From contig NC_091181.1 of assembly GCF_040958095.1 (NCBI RefSeq), forward strand, positions 25,010,600-25,074,599: a DNA stretch of 64,000 bases, written 5' to 3'. Below the pieces are notes generated by a model, which saw only the letters and a program-made list of their open reading frames with translations, was not told the origin of the DNA and did no database searches. Both the position numbers and the translations under genes were made by a program. The DNA comes from Procambarus clarkii. Its lineage: Eukaryota; Arthropoda; Malacostraca; Decapoda; Cambaridae. Positions 22,273 to 32,588 of the stretch are shown one piece after another. Position 1 is the stretch's first letter. Each line of letters opens with the position of its first letter.

Positions 22273-23156
22273 GTGCGCATGAAATAAAGTGTTCACAAAA
22301 AATTCTTTTTTTCTTCGTAAAATGATAAATTCCCTTCCCTGAACATATCTGTGTAAAAAAAATACCAAATTCCTACTCACACAGCCAAATTACACAGCCA
22401 AATTACTTTGGCTGTGGGGACGTGGACAAGGTGTGCTGTGACGTCATCAGGGCCTGGTCGCGCGGGCCATTCAAGCACTGGGTGTTGCCACAAATATATT
22501 TTCGATTATTTCTTCTATGTATTTCCAATGCGGTCTTATTTTATTTTTTTTATCGTACTGTATATGATGCATATTTGTGTCCTTTACAATATGTATACAG
22601 TAGAATGTTCATAATGTTCCATGGAACTGTGATACATGTGTCAGTAATCAGGTAGCACTGCAGAGAAAACAATTCATTTATGTATCATCTAAATAAATTG
22701 GAGATAGCATAGGATTGCAAGGGTGATTCTCAGAGCTTCAACTGGATACCCTCGTTGTATCGTCCTCATAGGTGCTGTATCACTTACATCCGACCTTTGT
22801 GTTAGGTCCTTATTGCGCCTAGCTTCATCAATATTATGACCCTTATGTTCTTCAAACAATAAGGTTTGAATTTCACCGACAGAGCGTTATCTTTCAACAC
22901 CACGCTGGACAGGTGTTTGGGAGCCAGAGACGCGTGCGCCACCCATGGTTGCTCACTGAGAACTAACCCAGCCAGCAGCCCTAGGGCATTCTGGAAATTT
23001 TTTCCAAGATGGCTGCCTCTCACTGGAGATCCTAAGAGTCCATTTCGTACACAACCAACCTCGTACACATTTAGAATGGGTACCGAAAAATCAGAGAGTT
23101 TTCTCGGTTGATGAAGTTTCCCGCCGACCGAGAATACTCGGTTGGTGCAGTTAAGT

Positions 23157-23352
23157 GTTTAAACTACACCCTCTTGGAGCATATTTTTTAAACCAAGATT
23201 CCATGGAGCCCCAAGGTAACTACAGGTTCTGCAAAAGATAGTGATAATTAGGTTAATTCTAATCTTATTATCACTATCTTTTACAGAACCTGTAGTTTGG
23301 GATTCCATGGAACCTTGGTTGAAAAATAATGCTCGAGTGGGTGTAGTTTGAG
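23157..23352. repeat. Long perfect-loop hairpin (foldback MITE), ~85-bp arms
   Basis: The left arm (23157-23250) and right arm (23262-23352) are reverse complements with few mismatches: aaactacaccc at both ends, then ttccatgga, ctacaggttctg and aaagatagtgataat. The loop of about 12 nt contains ggttaattct. It sits just inside the right repeat of the 21901-23415 element. Confidence 0.8.
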
Positions 23353-23415
23353 GCTCTGTTTCCTTCCCTTGAGGGAGACACTTTTCAGTCTACAGGGCCT
23401 GACGTGCATCATGGC

Positions 23416-24171
23416 TTCGCCCTGAGATCTTCATTTTTCGATGCTCTTGGCCAGGAAGAAGTCCAGGGTGGATTCTTGGATGCCTTCCCCATGTTTGGTC
23501 AATCATGTTTCGTCAGGGTTTTTGCTTTGCACACTATCTGTTTTGTCAATTTTTTTTTTTTTGGGGGGGAGGGGGGAAGGTATCCCCATTTTGCCCTTCT
23601 ATGTAGGTTTTCCTTCATTTTTCATGACTTTTCTATATACAGTATGTCTGTTTCTGCTTGCACAGGGAGGCATGGTACTTTTATGTCCGTGGTTGTCTGG
23701 GCTGGTGCTCCTCCTTGCTCCTGATGTCTATTTCTGGTTGCCATCAAGTTTCCTGGATTCATCATCTTTCTGGAGTTTTCCCTTTTGGGGCATGAGTCTC
23801 AATTGTGTTTTGGGTCCTGTGTATTGCCCTGGCTTGTAGATTTTTCCATTTGGGAGAAGAGGGGGGGGGGGGGGGGGTTGACACGTGGCTTCAATTCACC
23901 TGCTGTTCTTGGGTGCCCACTTTCTTCTGGTGGGCATTGGTACCTCCCAGTTCCCTTGGGTTGCTTGGCTCTTGCCCTCTGTGGCTCCAGGCACTATGGG
24001 GGATATTTGCCTATCGTTTTCCAGTCGAAGCGCTGGCAGCTGTTTCCTGGTATTTAGCCATTCACTTGACTTTAGGCAAGCAGTCTCCTCCTATGTTTGG
24101 TTTAGGCTTGGTTCCTTTCCTTGATGTCCATTCCTCCTCTTACCTCATTTAATTTTTCTAACAGTAGCTGT
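23416..24171 (+). other. Low-complexity G/T-rich stretch, possible DIRS internal relic
   Basis: Contains two G runs (23563-23577 and 23861-23879) and codon texture like DIRS internal regions. It has no catalytic motif. It is followed directly by a DIRS ITR relic. No gene supported. Confidence 0.3.
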
Positions 24172-24400
24172 TTTTGGGAGGAGCCCCATTGGCTCCCTGA
24201 AGCTATCACACTGAATAACTGCCATACAACTTAGTGCCATCAGTCACTGAGTTCTGTTTGCCTACTGGGGAGAGCGAGCCAGAGCCTGGCCCCCTCAGAG
24301 AGGTGCAGGGAGCGATGGAATATAAACACTTTACATTTAAAGTTTACCATCCTTGTCATCATCCAAAGGAAGGCACCCAGAAAGATATTCAAATCAAAAC
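24172..24400 (+). repeat. DIRS-type terminal-repeat relic (subfamily 2)
   Basis: Forward-oriented ITR landmarks: tttttgggaggagcccc with its complement ggctccc, gagccagagcctggcccc, agagaggtgcaggg and aggcacccagaaag. It contains cactttacatttaaagt, also present in the minus-strand relic at 51745-52006 but absent from DIRS-1 and DIRS-3, which marks a second ITR subfamily. Confidence 0.7.
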
Positions 24401-25029
24401 AGATTACTGCATGGATAAAAACGATTTAATGATATTTGCGTAGGTGCTGGGTATTTTACTTGGTGTTAATATATGTGGTTTTGGTAGGGGTGCCACATTG
24501 TCTGTGTCCTGTCTAGCATTTGACCAAGTTGATGGTAGAGTTTGGACATTTCTCCCCATCCTTTTCCTGTTTTCCTAAATATATACATACCATGGGTATA
24601 CTAAATATACCCCTGGTATGTATGGGTGTTCCTGTATTCATAATTGCATTCTTTTAACTTTATTCGCTTGGTTCCTTTGATATGAAATGCTGAGCAATCT
24701 CTGTTAAAACTTCTTTCTTGTTAAAACTTTGTTAAAACTTCCTTCTTGTTTAATGAATTTTTAGTATTGGGTGGAAAAATTTGCAATTTTCAGAGCAACA
24801 TATACCTCTATTTAGGATATGTGTTGTTTCTCGAGTGTTTATATTTACATGTTCCAATAGCTCTTCCTAATAGCTCATATTTATATACACAGCATGTATA
24901 ATATTGGTAGCTTCCTGGTTCATGTTTTGTTGGATTGTGTGGGTTTATCTTCAGTACACTTCGTGTTGGCTCTTTGCTGAAAGTTGTAGGTCAAGTATTT
25001 TTCAGATTCATTCAGTCTCTCCTTATTAA

Positions 25030-27951
25030 TCCTTAAGCTGCTAAGGGGTTCTGAGGAGATTTACACCCCTGTGAGCAAGAAAAAAAATTCAAAAAAATTA
25101 TTTCGTCTTCTAAAAATGTTAATTTGTGTTCCCTGAGCACGGGAAAAAATAAAAAAATAAATCGTAGGTGACATATTTTGGGCGCAATAAGCCGAGGAAG
25201 TCTGGCAAAATGTGGGCGTTGACAGAGCGGTCGTCAGAGGCGGTTAGTGTCACCCGAGCTGACAGTGGGAGTTGCTACAAAGATATTATCACCTAATTAT
25301 TTCAATGTCTCTGATTTTTTCTTAGTTTTTTTGCAGTAATATTCAATAGTGTGTAGTGTGATAGATTTATATAATAAAATGTGTGAATCATCGCTATACT
25401 CAAGTATGGTGTTCATATTAGTGATTCAATTATTACGTTCATAAAGCAATAAACAAATAGTTTTACAGTTATTACACTATATACACACATTATATATAAG
25501 TAACTACATGTTTTGTTCACCACAACTGTACAACTGTGCTTCAGGCATAGTTAGTTCAGGCACTAAGAGACATCGCTACACACACACATAGTCAGCTGGC
25601 GGCTGCCCCCCTTCACTCATTTAACCCTTAAATAGCGCATAGCTATATACCATTTGACACCCACAGGCGCATACCCAAAAAAAAAAAAAAAAAAAATTAT
25701 TTTTTCTTCCTAACCTGTTAATTTGTGTTCACTGATCACGGGAAAAATAATAACAAAATCGTAAGTGGCATATATTGCCCACTATAGGGCGGGGAATTCT
25801 GGCAAAAATCAGGCGCTGACTGAGCGTGCGTCCCAGGCGGTCTGTTGATCGCCAACTGTCAGGCCAGAGTTTCCACAAAGAGATAATTACCTAATTATTT
25901 CAATGTCTCCGATTGATTTTTCGTAGTTTTTTTGCTGTAATATTATTCAATAATGTGTAGTGTGATATATTTATATAATAAAATGAGTGAATCATCGCTG
26001 TACTCAAAAAAATGGTGTGCATATTGTTGATTCAATTATGTTCATCAAACAGTGAACAAATACTTTGTCGGTTATTACACTATATACACAGGTTATATAT
26101 AAGTATCTGCAAGTTTTGTTCACCATAACGAACCACTAAGTTGGTATGCTGAGTGGCTGCCACTCCCTCCCTCACCTCACCTCACCTGACTTGCCACCAT
26201 TCTCCACCCACCATACTGTTTTTGCTTTTATATACAGACGTTATATATAAGTATTTACATGTTTTGTTCACCATAACTGTACATCTAAGCTTGTATGGTG
26301 AGTAAAGGCTCAAAGACGTAGCTACTCACACAGTCAGCTGGTGGCGGCCGCCCTCAAGGCCAGACACACTAATATTTCTCCTACAACAATACTGTTTGTG
26401 GTGTTATTATGCTATATACACACATTATATATAAATATCTACCTGTTTTATTCACCATACTTGTACAAGTAAACTGGTATGGTGCCCAAAGACCATCGTG
26501 GTCATCAGTAAACAACATGATAAGTCCTGCAGACGACGCTCCTCCCTCACCAAAATGGCGGCTCCCAACCTCTTACTCTCGCTGTTATCTCACACTATAC
26601 ACACGTTATATATAAGTATCTACATTTGTGTTCACCATAGCGAACCACTAAGCTGGTATGGTGAGTGCAGTCAATAAAAGGTGGCCAAACACACTCAAAA
26701 GACAACACCACCATCCTCCCTCCCACAGCATTACTCCTCCCTCCATGGCGCACAGCACCAAATATCACCACAATCCTGCTATTATCAGAACCCTGGTCAG
26801 TTTTATCACAGTCAGGGGTCTTCTGTAATAATATCATCGCTACATAATAGCATGAACAAGTATATTATGGCATTTTTAGGCGATGCTGTGGTCACAAGCT
26901 GAACAGCAGTGCTGTGAGTTCATGCTGCGTGCGTCAGGCTTGGTAGCTGACTCAATACTGAGGCCCCTAACACCCGAGAGTTTGGCCCACGATTTTTAAA
27001 AAAAATGGCGTCTGTTTACAAGAGCCCTGATGAAGGTGTAGTGAACCCCGTGTATCCGCGGGCCGTTTAAATCTTGCGTAGTACTCCAAAGCATCACATG
27101 ATGCGATGCGCAATTTACTGCAAGTCGGTCAAAGCATCATATGATGTTATGCGCAATTGAAGGGTTAAGGTCAGGCGCACTAAAATTTCCCCCCCAACAA
27201 TACTGTTTGGGCTATTATTACACTATATACACATATTATATATAAGTATCTATATGTTGTATGCACCATAACTGTACACCTAAGCCTGTAGGGTGCCCAA
27301 CGAGCATAGTGGCCACCCTCTACACAGACAAGTCATGCAGATGATGCCACCTCCGTCACCCAAATGGCTCCTCCCAGCATAATCCTTTTGCTGTTATTAC
27401 ACTAATACACACATTATATATAAGTATCTACATTTCTGTTCACCATAGAGAACCACTAAGCTGGTACGGTGAATGCAGACAATAACAGGTGGACACACAG
27501 TCGGTAATCTCCCTCCCTCCCTCAGCATTACTCCTCCCACACAGAGCTAATTATCACAACAATCCTGCTATTATCACAATCCTGGTCATTTTTATCTCAG
27601 TCTGGGGTCATCTGTAATACTGTCATCGCTAAATAATAGCAGTTACATATTTATTTTGACTTTTTTAGGCGATACTGTGGTCACAAGCTGAACAACAATG
27701 CTCTTAGCTCATGCTGCGTGCACCAGCCTTGGTTGCTCCCACAGTACTGTGGCTCTCACACCGGAGAATATTGCCCACGATTTTTTTAAACATGGTGTCT
27801 GGTTTACAAGAGCCTGAGGAAGCTGATGTGAACCCCGTGTAGCCGCGGGCCATTTGAATCGTGCCTGGCACCCAATGACGTATGTATATGCCATGTGCTC
27901 GGTGGGACATGTTACTCATGGCATATATATATGCCATGTGCAGTTTAAGGG
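25030..27951 (+). mobile_element. P0 : piggyBac-like non-autonomous element, split by P1
   Basis: Outer element in two pieces, 25030-25624 and 27165-27951. TTAA occurs at 25026-25029 and 27952-27955. The left terminus is tccttaagc (mutated ccc start) and the right terminus is tttaaggg. Its body aligns to P1 throughout (atttgtgttccctgagcacg, ccacaggcgcatac-type text, and modules with attatatataagta). No transposase frame is visible. TTAA duplication with CCC..GGG ends is the piggyBac hallmark, so mobilisation by a piggyBac transposase elsewhere is inferred. Confidence 0.75.
25625..27164 (+). mobile_element. P1 : piggyBac-like non-autonomous element (1540 bp) nested in P0
   Basis: Clean TTAA on both sides (25621-25624, 27165-27168). 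The termini are cccttaaatagcgcat on the left and the reverse complement of cccttcaattgcgcat on the right. Internally it has four copies of an ~80-bp module (near 26075, 26225, 26410 and 26585) and no credible coding frame. Excision would restore the P0 sequence tttaaggtcaggc, which matches P1's own caaggccagac at the equivalent site. Confidence 0.85.
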
Positions 27952-28045
27952 TTAATTTTGCATCATTTGCAAACATTAACATTAATGAGCTCACTCCCAT
28001 CTGTGTAAAAAAAAAAAAAAAAAGTTATCTTGTCAAGAACTCAAA

Positions 28046-28306
28046 GGGAGCCGGTCGGCCGAGCGGACAGCACGCTGGACTTGTGATCCTGTGGTCCTGG
28101 GTTCGATCCCAGGCGCCGGCGAGAAACAATGAGCAGAGTTTCTTTCACCCTATGCCCCTGTTACCTAGCAGTAAAATAGGTACCTGAGTGTTAGTCAGCT
28201 GTCACGGGCTGCTTCCTGGGGGTGCAGGCCTGGTCGAGGACCGGGCCGCGGGGACACTAAAGCCCCGAAATCATCTCAAGATAACCTCAAGATAACCTCA
28301 AGAAAT
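28046..28306 (+). mobile_element. tRNA-derived SINE, family 1 (copy c)
   Basis: Same head (gagccggtcggccgagcgg), B box gttcgatcccagg, core and ctcaagataac tail (three units) as the copies at 22009, 28628 and 35383. It inserts after an A run at 28009-28022. Well preserved, so fairly young. Confidence 0.93.
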
Positions 28307-28627
28307 TGCTCTCCTTCCATTTGTGATCTATGATTAACAAAATCTGTTGTGCCATGGTTAAAATTCCCCCCATTATAAAAGCCTGGGCTTCAGCCGCTGC
28401 ATTTATCACATCACACAGATCAGTAACTTCCTCTGCTGTTGTGGTGTATGCCCTGTAATGTACTACCACTGTCAGTTTGCTACCATTTTGAGATAATATA
28501 TTGCACTATTCAGATTCTGAGGATCCTATGTTTAATTCCTTATTGCCGCTTGATGTCAAGTTCTCTTTTATACCATTACGCCATCTGCTCTTGTTGTTCC
28601 GTACTTTCTGAAAGGTGTGTGGTATCC

Positions 28628-28872
28628 TGGGAGCTGATCGGCTGAGCGGACAGCACACTGGACTTGTGATCCTGTGGTCCTGGGTTCGATCCCAGGCGCC
28701 GGCGAGAAACAATGGGCAGAGTTTCTTTCACCCTATGCCCCTGTTACCTAGCAGTAAAATAGGTACCTGGGGTGTTAGTCAGCTGTCACGGGCTGCTTCC
28801 TGGGGGTGGAGGCCTGGTCGAGGACCGGGCTGCGGGGACACCAAAGCCCCGAAATCATCTCAAGATAACCTC
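28628..28872 (+). mobile_element. tRNA-derived SINE, family 1 (copy d)
   Basis: Head gctgatcggctgagcgg, B box gttcgatcccagg, core and short tail ending gataacc. The flanking tcctgg on both sides looks like a 6-bp target duplication. It lies about 320 bp downstream of copy c in the same orientation. Confidence 0.92.
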
Positions 28873-29034
28873 CTGGAAAAGACAGAATTCCCCTCTACAC
28901 TTATGTTTTCATCCTCATGCTTTGCTGATCCCAGTGATGTTAGAATTCTCAATCTCATTTTATGCTCATACAGCCCATCCTCCTAAGGTTTTCCAACATC
29001 AAGATAACGGTCAATTTAAAATGTCCTCTCTTAA

Positions 29035-30778
29035 CCCTTAAAGTGCGCATCACGTCATATGACGTGCTGGACGTTGTGCCAGTAAACTGCGCATCACGTC
29101 ATATGATGTGTTGGAGTACTACGCAAGATTTAAACAGCCCGCGGATACACGGGGTTCACCACACCTTCATCAGGGCTCTTGTAAACAGACGCCATTTAAA
29201 AAAAAAATCGTGGGCCAAACTCCCGGGTGTTATTGGCCTCAGTATTGAGTGAGCAACCAAGCCTGACGCACACAGCATGAGCTAACAGCACTGCTGTTCA
29301 GCTTGTGACCACAGCATCGCCTAAAAATGCCAAATTATACTTGTTCATGCTATTATGTAGCGATGATATTATTACAGAAGACCCCTGACTGTGATAAAAC
29401 TGACCAAGGTTCTGATAATAGCAGGATTGTGGTGATATTTAGCGCTGTGCGCCATGGAAGGAGGTGTAATGCTGTGGGAGGGAGGGTGGTGGCGATGTCT
29501 TTTGACTATGTGTGGCCACCTTTTATTGACTGCACTCACCATACCAGCTTAGTGGTTCGCTATGGTGAACACAAATGTAGATACTTATATATAACGTGCG
29601 TATAGAGGGTATAAATAGCAAGAGAAGGTTTGGAGCCGCCATTTTGGTGAGAGCGGTGGCGTCGTCTGCACGACACCACCGTGCAGACGACGGTGTTGTT
29701 TACTGGTTACCACGATGGTCTTTGGGCACCATACCAGTTTATTTGTACAAGTATGATGAATAAAACAGGTAGATATTTATATATAATGTGTGTATATAGC
29801 GTAATAACACCACACAGTGTTGTTGGAGGAGAAATATTAGTGCGTCTGGCCTTGAGGGCGGCCGCTGATCAGCTGACTGTGTGAGTAGCCACATCTCTGT
29901 GCCTTTACTCACCATACAAGCTTATATAAGATATACGATATATATATAAGATATACGTAATAACACCACACAGTATTGTTGGAGGAGAAATATTAGTGCG
30001 TCTGACCTTGAGGGCGGCCGCCGATCAGCTGACTGTGTGAGTAGCCACATCTCTGTGCCTTTACTCACCATACAAGCTTAGATGTACAGTTATGGTGAAC
30101 AAAACATGTAGATACTTGTATATAACGTCTGTATATAGTGAATTATAGCAAATACATTATTGTGGGAGGAGAATGAGGGTGAGTCAGATGACTGGAAAGA
30201 GGGCGGGAGTGGCTGGCTGGTACACGGCGGTCACTCCTCATTACTTTTTGACTCATAATAGCTACTTAGTGGTTCGTTATAGTGAACAAAACATGCAAAT
30301 ACTTATATATAACCTGGGCTTATAGTGTAATAACTGACAAAGTATTTGTTCACTGATTGATGAACATAATTGAATCAACAATATGCACACCATATTTTTG
30401 AGTACACCAACGATTCACTCATTTTATTATATAAATATATCAAACTACACACTATTGAATAATATTACAGCAAAAAAAGTATGAAAAATCAATCAGAGAC
30501 ATTGAAATAATTCGGTAATTATCTCTTTGTGGCAACTCTGGCCTGACAGCTTGCGAGCAACAGACCGCCTGGGACGCACGCTGAGTCAGCGCCTATAATT
30601 TGCCAGACTTCCCCGCCCTATAGCGGGCAATATATGCCACTTACGATTTTTTTATTATTTTTCCCGTGATCAGTGAACACAAATTAACAGGTTAGAAAGA
30701 AAAAATAATTTTTTTTTTTTTCAAAATGACATGCGCCTGTGGGGATGGCAGGATATTAGACCCCGAGCATGTTAAGGG
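29035..30778 (-). mobile_element. P2 : piggyBac-like non-autonomous element (1744 bp), inverted relative to P1
   Basis: TTAA at 29031-29034 and 30779-30782. The termini are cccttaaagtgcgcat on the left, and ggg preceded by atgttaa on the right. Its whole body is the reverse complement of P1 (gatacttatatataac modules, gaccgcctgggacgcacgc, ttcccgtgatcagtgaacac). It has a terminal 16-bp palindrome at 29051-29066. No transposase frame is present. Confidence 0.86.
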
Positions 30779-30929
30779 TTAACCTACCAGAGGATCCAAA
30801 ACAGAAAACAGGACAGCATGTCGCTTTCTCGAGCCACTTCCATTTTCTAGTATGACAATTTTTGACCTTGTGTAACGCATACGAGCGAAAAGTGACGTTC
30901 TTTGTAGGAGGACAGGTTGGCTGATAATG

Positions 30930-31060
30930 GCTTATTAATGGTTTATTTACTTATTTACTTATTAAACTTCTAACATTTTTCTTAAAAGGGCTCACAGGTT
31001 GGCCCTGCTTTCCACACAGTATTATTTTGTACATTGTTCCTTTGATTTTGTGCCTGCTTG

Positions 31061-31111
<51 letters not shown>

Positions 31112-31460
31112 AGGGATATTCCTGTGCAGGCCCTAAGCTTCTGGCTGGCCCACTAAGTGTTGCTTGTTTCTGTTTTACTTGGGCGGAGTATGAATATTTG
31201 ACTTGTATGGTCGCTTCAGTAAGATTTTGTCCCATTTGTTTAACAACTTCTGCTTTGTTGAATCTAAGTTGAAATCTTAATGGGTTTGTAACTCTGCACT
31301 GTGTTAGATAATGTTCCAGTGGTCTGTTGGGCATTTCTCCACAGTGCTGACATTTCCTCTCATCTTCCGGAACCTGTAAGCCTATTTTCCATGTGCTTGT
31401 TACTGATCATCTATACTCTCCTTATCTTTAACTTTTTACTTGAGTTTTGATGTGTGAATC
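30930..31460 (-). mobile_element. LINE E fragment: C-terminal zinc-knuckle region and 3' end
   Basis: Minus-strand translation gives a CxHC-type C-terminal motif (EDERKCQHCGEMPN, then LEHYLTQCRVTNPLRF), typical of the region after RT in some I/Jockey-like LINEs. It is interrupted by a 45-nt A tract on the minus strand. Decayed; only about 500 bp remain. A relative lies at 38290-38480. Confidence 0.6.
31065..31109. repeat. Uninterrupted T45 tract
   Basis: Forty-five consecutive T on the + strand, about 600 bp upstream of the acceptor at 31707. It lies inside the LINE E fragment. Length is likely polymorphic. Confidence 0.97.
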
Positions 31461-31707
31461 TTAATTCCTATGGTCCAACTCTCACGGGTGCTTGCCTTTT
31501 TTTTTTTTTTTTAATGTGAAGTTTAGAGGTACAGTATATGTAAATGTAGTTGTGGTTAGGTATTGCCACTCGCCAAAAGTTTCAACATTTTACAAATACA
31601 GTTGCTCAATACATACTACTGTATTAGTTTATTGATAAACTGGCATCATAAACAAGACCTTAATTATTTAGAGGTTTCAGATATTCATTTTTGAAATCAT
31701 GTTACAG

Positions 31708-32552
31708 GAAAGAGACGTCATGTAGGAGGATATATTCAGTGTCCCAAATGTAGCACACCTCGGATTGCTGGTTTCTGTAAATCTCGACTTTTGGGATGTC
31801 CACGGAATGCACGTAATATGAAAACCCTCCTCAAAAAAGAAAGAAAGAATCCTCGCAAGCTGACCTGTACAGAAAAGATGAAACTATCATGCTTCCACTC
31901 AAGACAAAATATAATAGAAGTATCCTGTTTAATATGTAAGTATAAAATGAGAGAGTTATGCTCTGTTCCTGTAAAAGAAAAGCCCATAGTTGAAGTGAAG
32001 TCTGAGGTAATAAGGAAGAAAAAGAAGAAGAAAAAGTTTAAAGAAGTAAATGCTGGACTGCATCTCTCATCCTCAGAGGTTCAGAGTAAGGCATCCAAGG
32101 TTCCTGAAGCTGCACCTGCTGCTAGCAAGCTTTCATCAACATTGCCCACTCAGGAAGAGGCCTTGAAAATAGTTTCATCAGTTGGCAACTTGAGACTTAA
32201 GAATAAAAAACTCCATGGTAAATTTGTAAAAAATAATTTTGATCAAAGCAAAAGCTCAGATTTATCTAGCACTGATCAGAAAATCTTATCAGAGAGAGTA
32301 AAGAAGAGCATTGCCAAGTCATCACAAACGAGTCTCTCAAGTTCTGCAGCAGATTTTAAATCAAATTTTATGATAGGATCGAGGCCACGCTCCAGACCAG
32401 GCTCTTGGTGGGAAAAGTCCAACATTAAGGAGGAGAGAGAGAAGCAAAAGAAGCTCTGCGGACTAAAGAATGCGGTGTTAAAGGACATGCATAAACATAA
32501 TAGCGATGATAAGAAGAGCTCACTTGGGGATTTTCTTGCCAGTCTAATTTGA
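31708..32552 (+). CDS. C18orf21/RMP24-like protein, terminal exon
   Basis: Acceptor gttacag ends at 31707. The exon opens with 2 nt that complete the split Gly codon, then KRRHVGGYIQCPKC, a basic helix with LLKKERKNPRKL, and CLICKYKMRELC. The pair of C-x2-C motifs about 60 residues apart with LL-x-x-E-x-(K/R)-N between them matches C18orf21 (human RMP24, an RNase MRP-associated protein). A lysine run (about residues 130-140 of the joined protein), a Ser-rich low-complexity region and a C-terminal LGDFLASLI follow, like the FxNFLSSL end of the vertebrate protein. The joined product is about 340 residues, longer than the ~220-residue human one. The stop is at 32550-32552. A nuclear/nucleolar RNA-processing role is inferred from the family. 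Confidence 0.68.
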
Positions 32553-32582
32553 GGTTTATTATATTATGCATTGTCTTATGTT

Positions 32583-32588
32583 AATAAA
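32583..32588 (+). promoter_or_regulatory. Polyadenylation signal AATAAA
   Basis: Canonical aataaa 31 nt after the stop of the RMP24-like gene, followed by AT-rich and then GT-containing sequence. Confidence 0.65.

Larger units (their letters stand above)
21901..23415. mobile_element. Candidate foldback DNA element with ~65-bp terminal inverted repeats
   Basis: 21901-21967 and 23351-23415 are near-perfect inverted repeats (shared gccatgatgcacgtc, ccctgtagactgaaaag, tgtctccctcaa). No transposase is visible between them. A family-1 SINE sits inside at 22009-22272 and a large hairpin lies at 23157-23352. The superfamily is unknown and target duplications are not clear. Confidence 0.55.
14608..31707 (+). 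other. Predicted 17.1 kb intron of the RMP24-like gene
   Basis: Bounded by gtgggt at 14608 and gttacag ending at 31707. Both flanking exons use the same phase (1 nt + 2 nt, giving a Gly codon). It is filled with a DIRS element, foldback elements, SINEs and piggyBac-like elements listed separately. 14608-15296 is AT-rich single-copy-looking sequence with nothing I recognise. 24401-25025 is likewise unremarkable. Confidence 0.6.
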
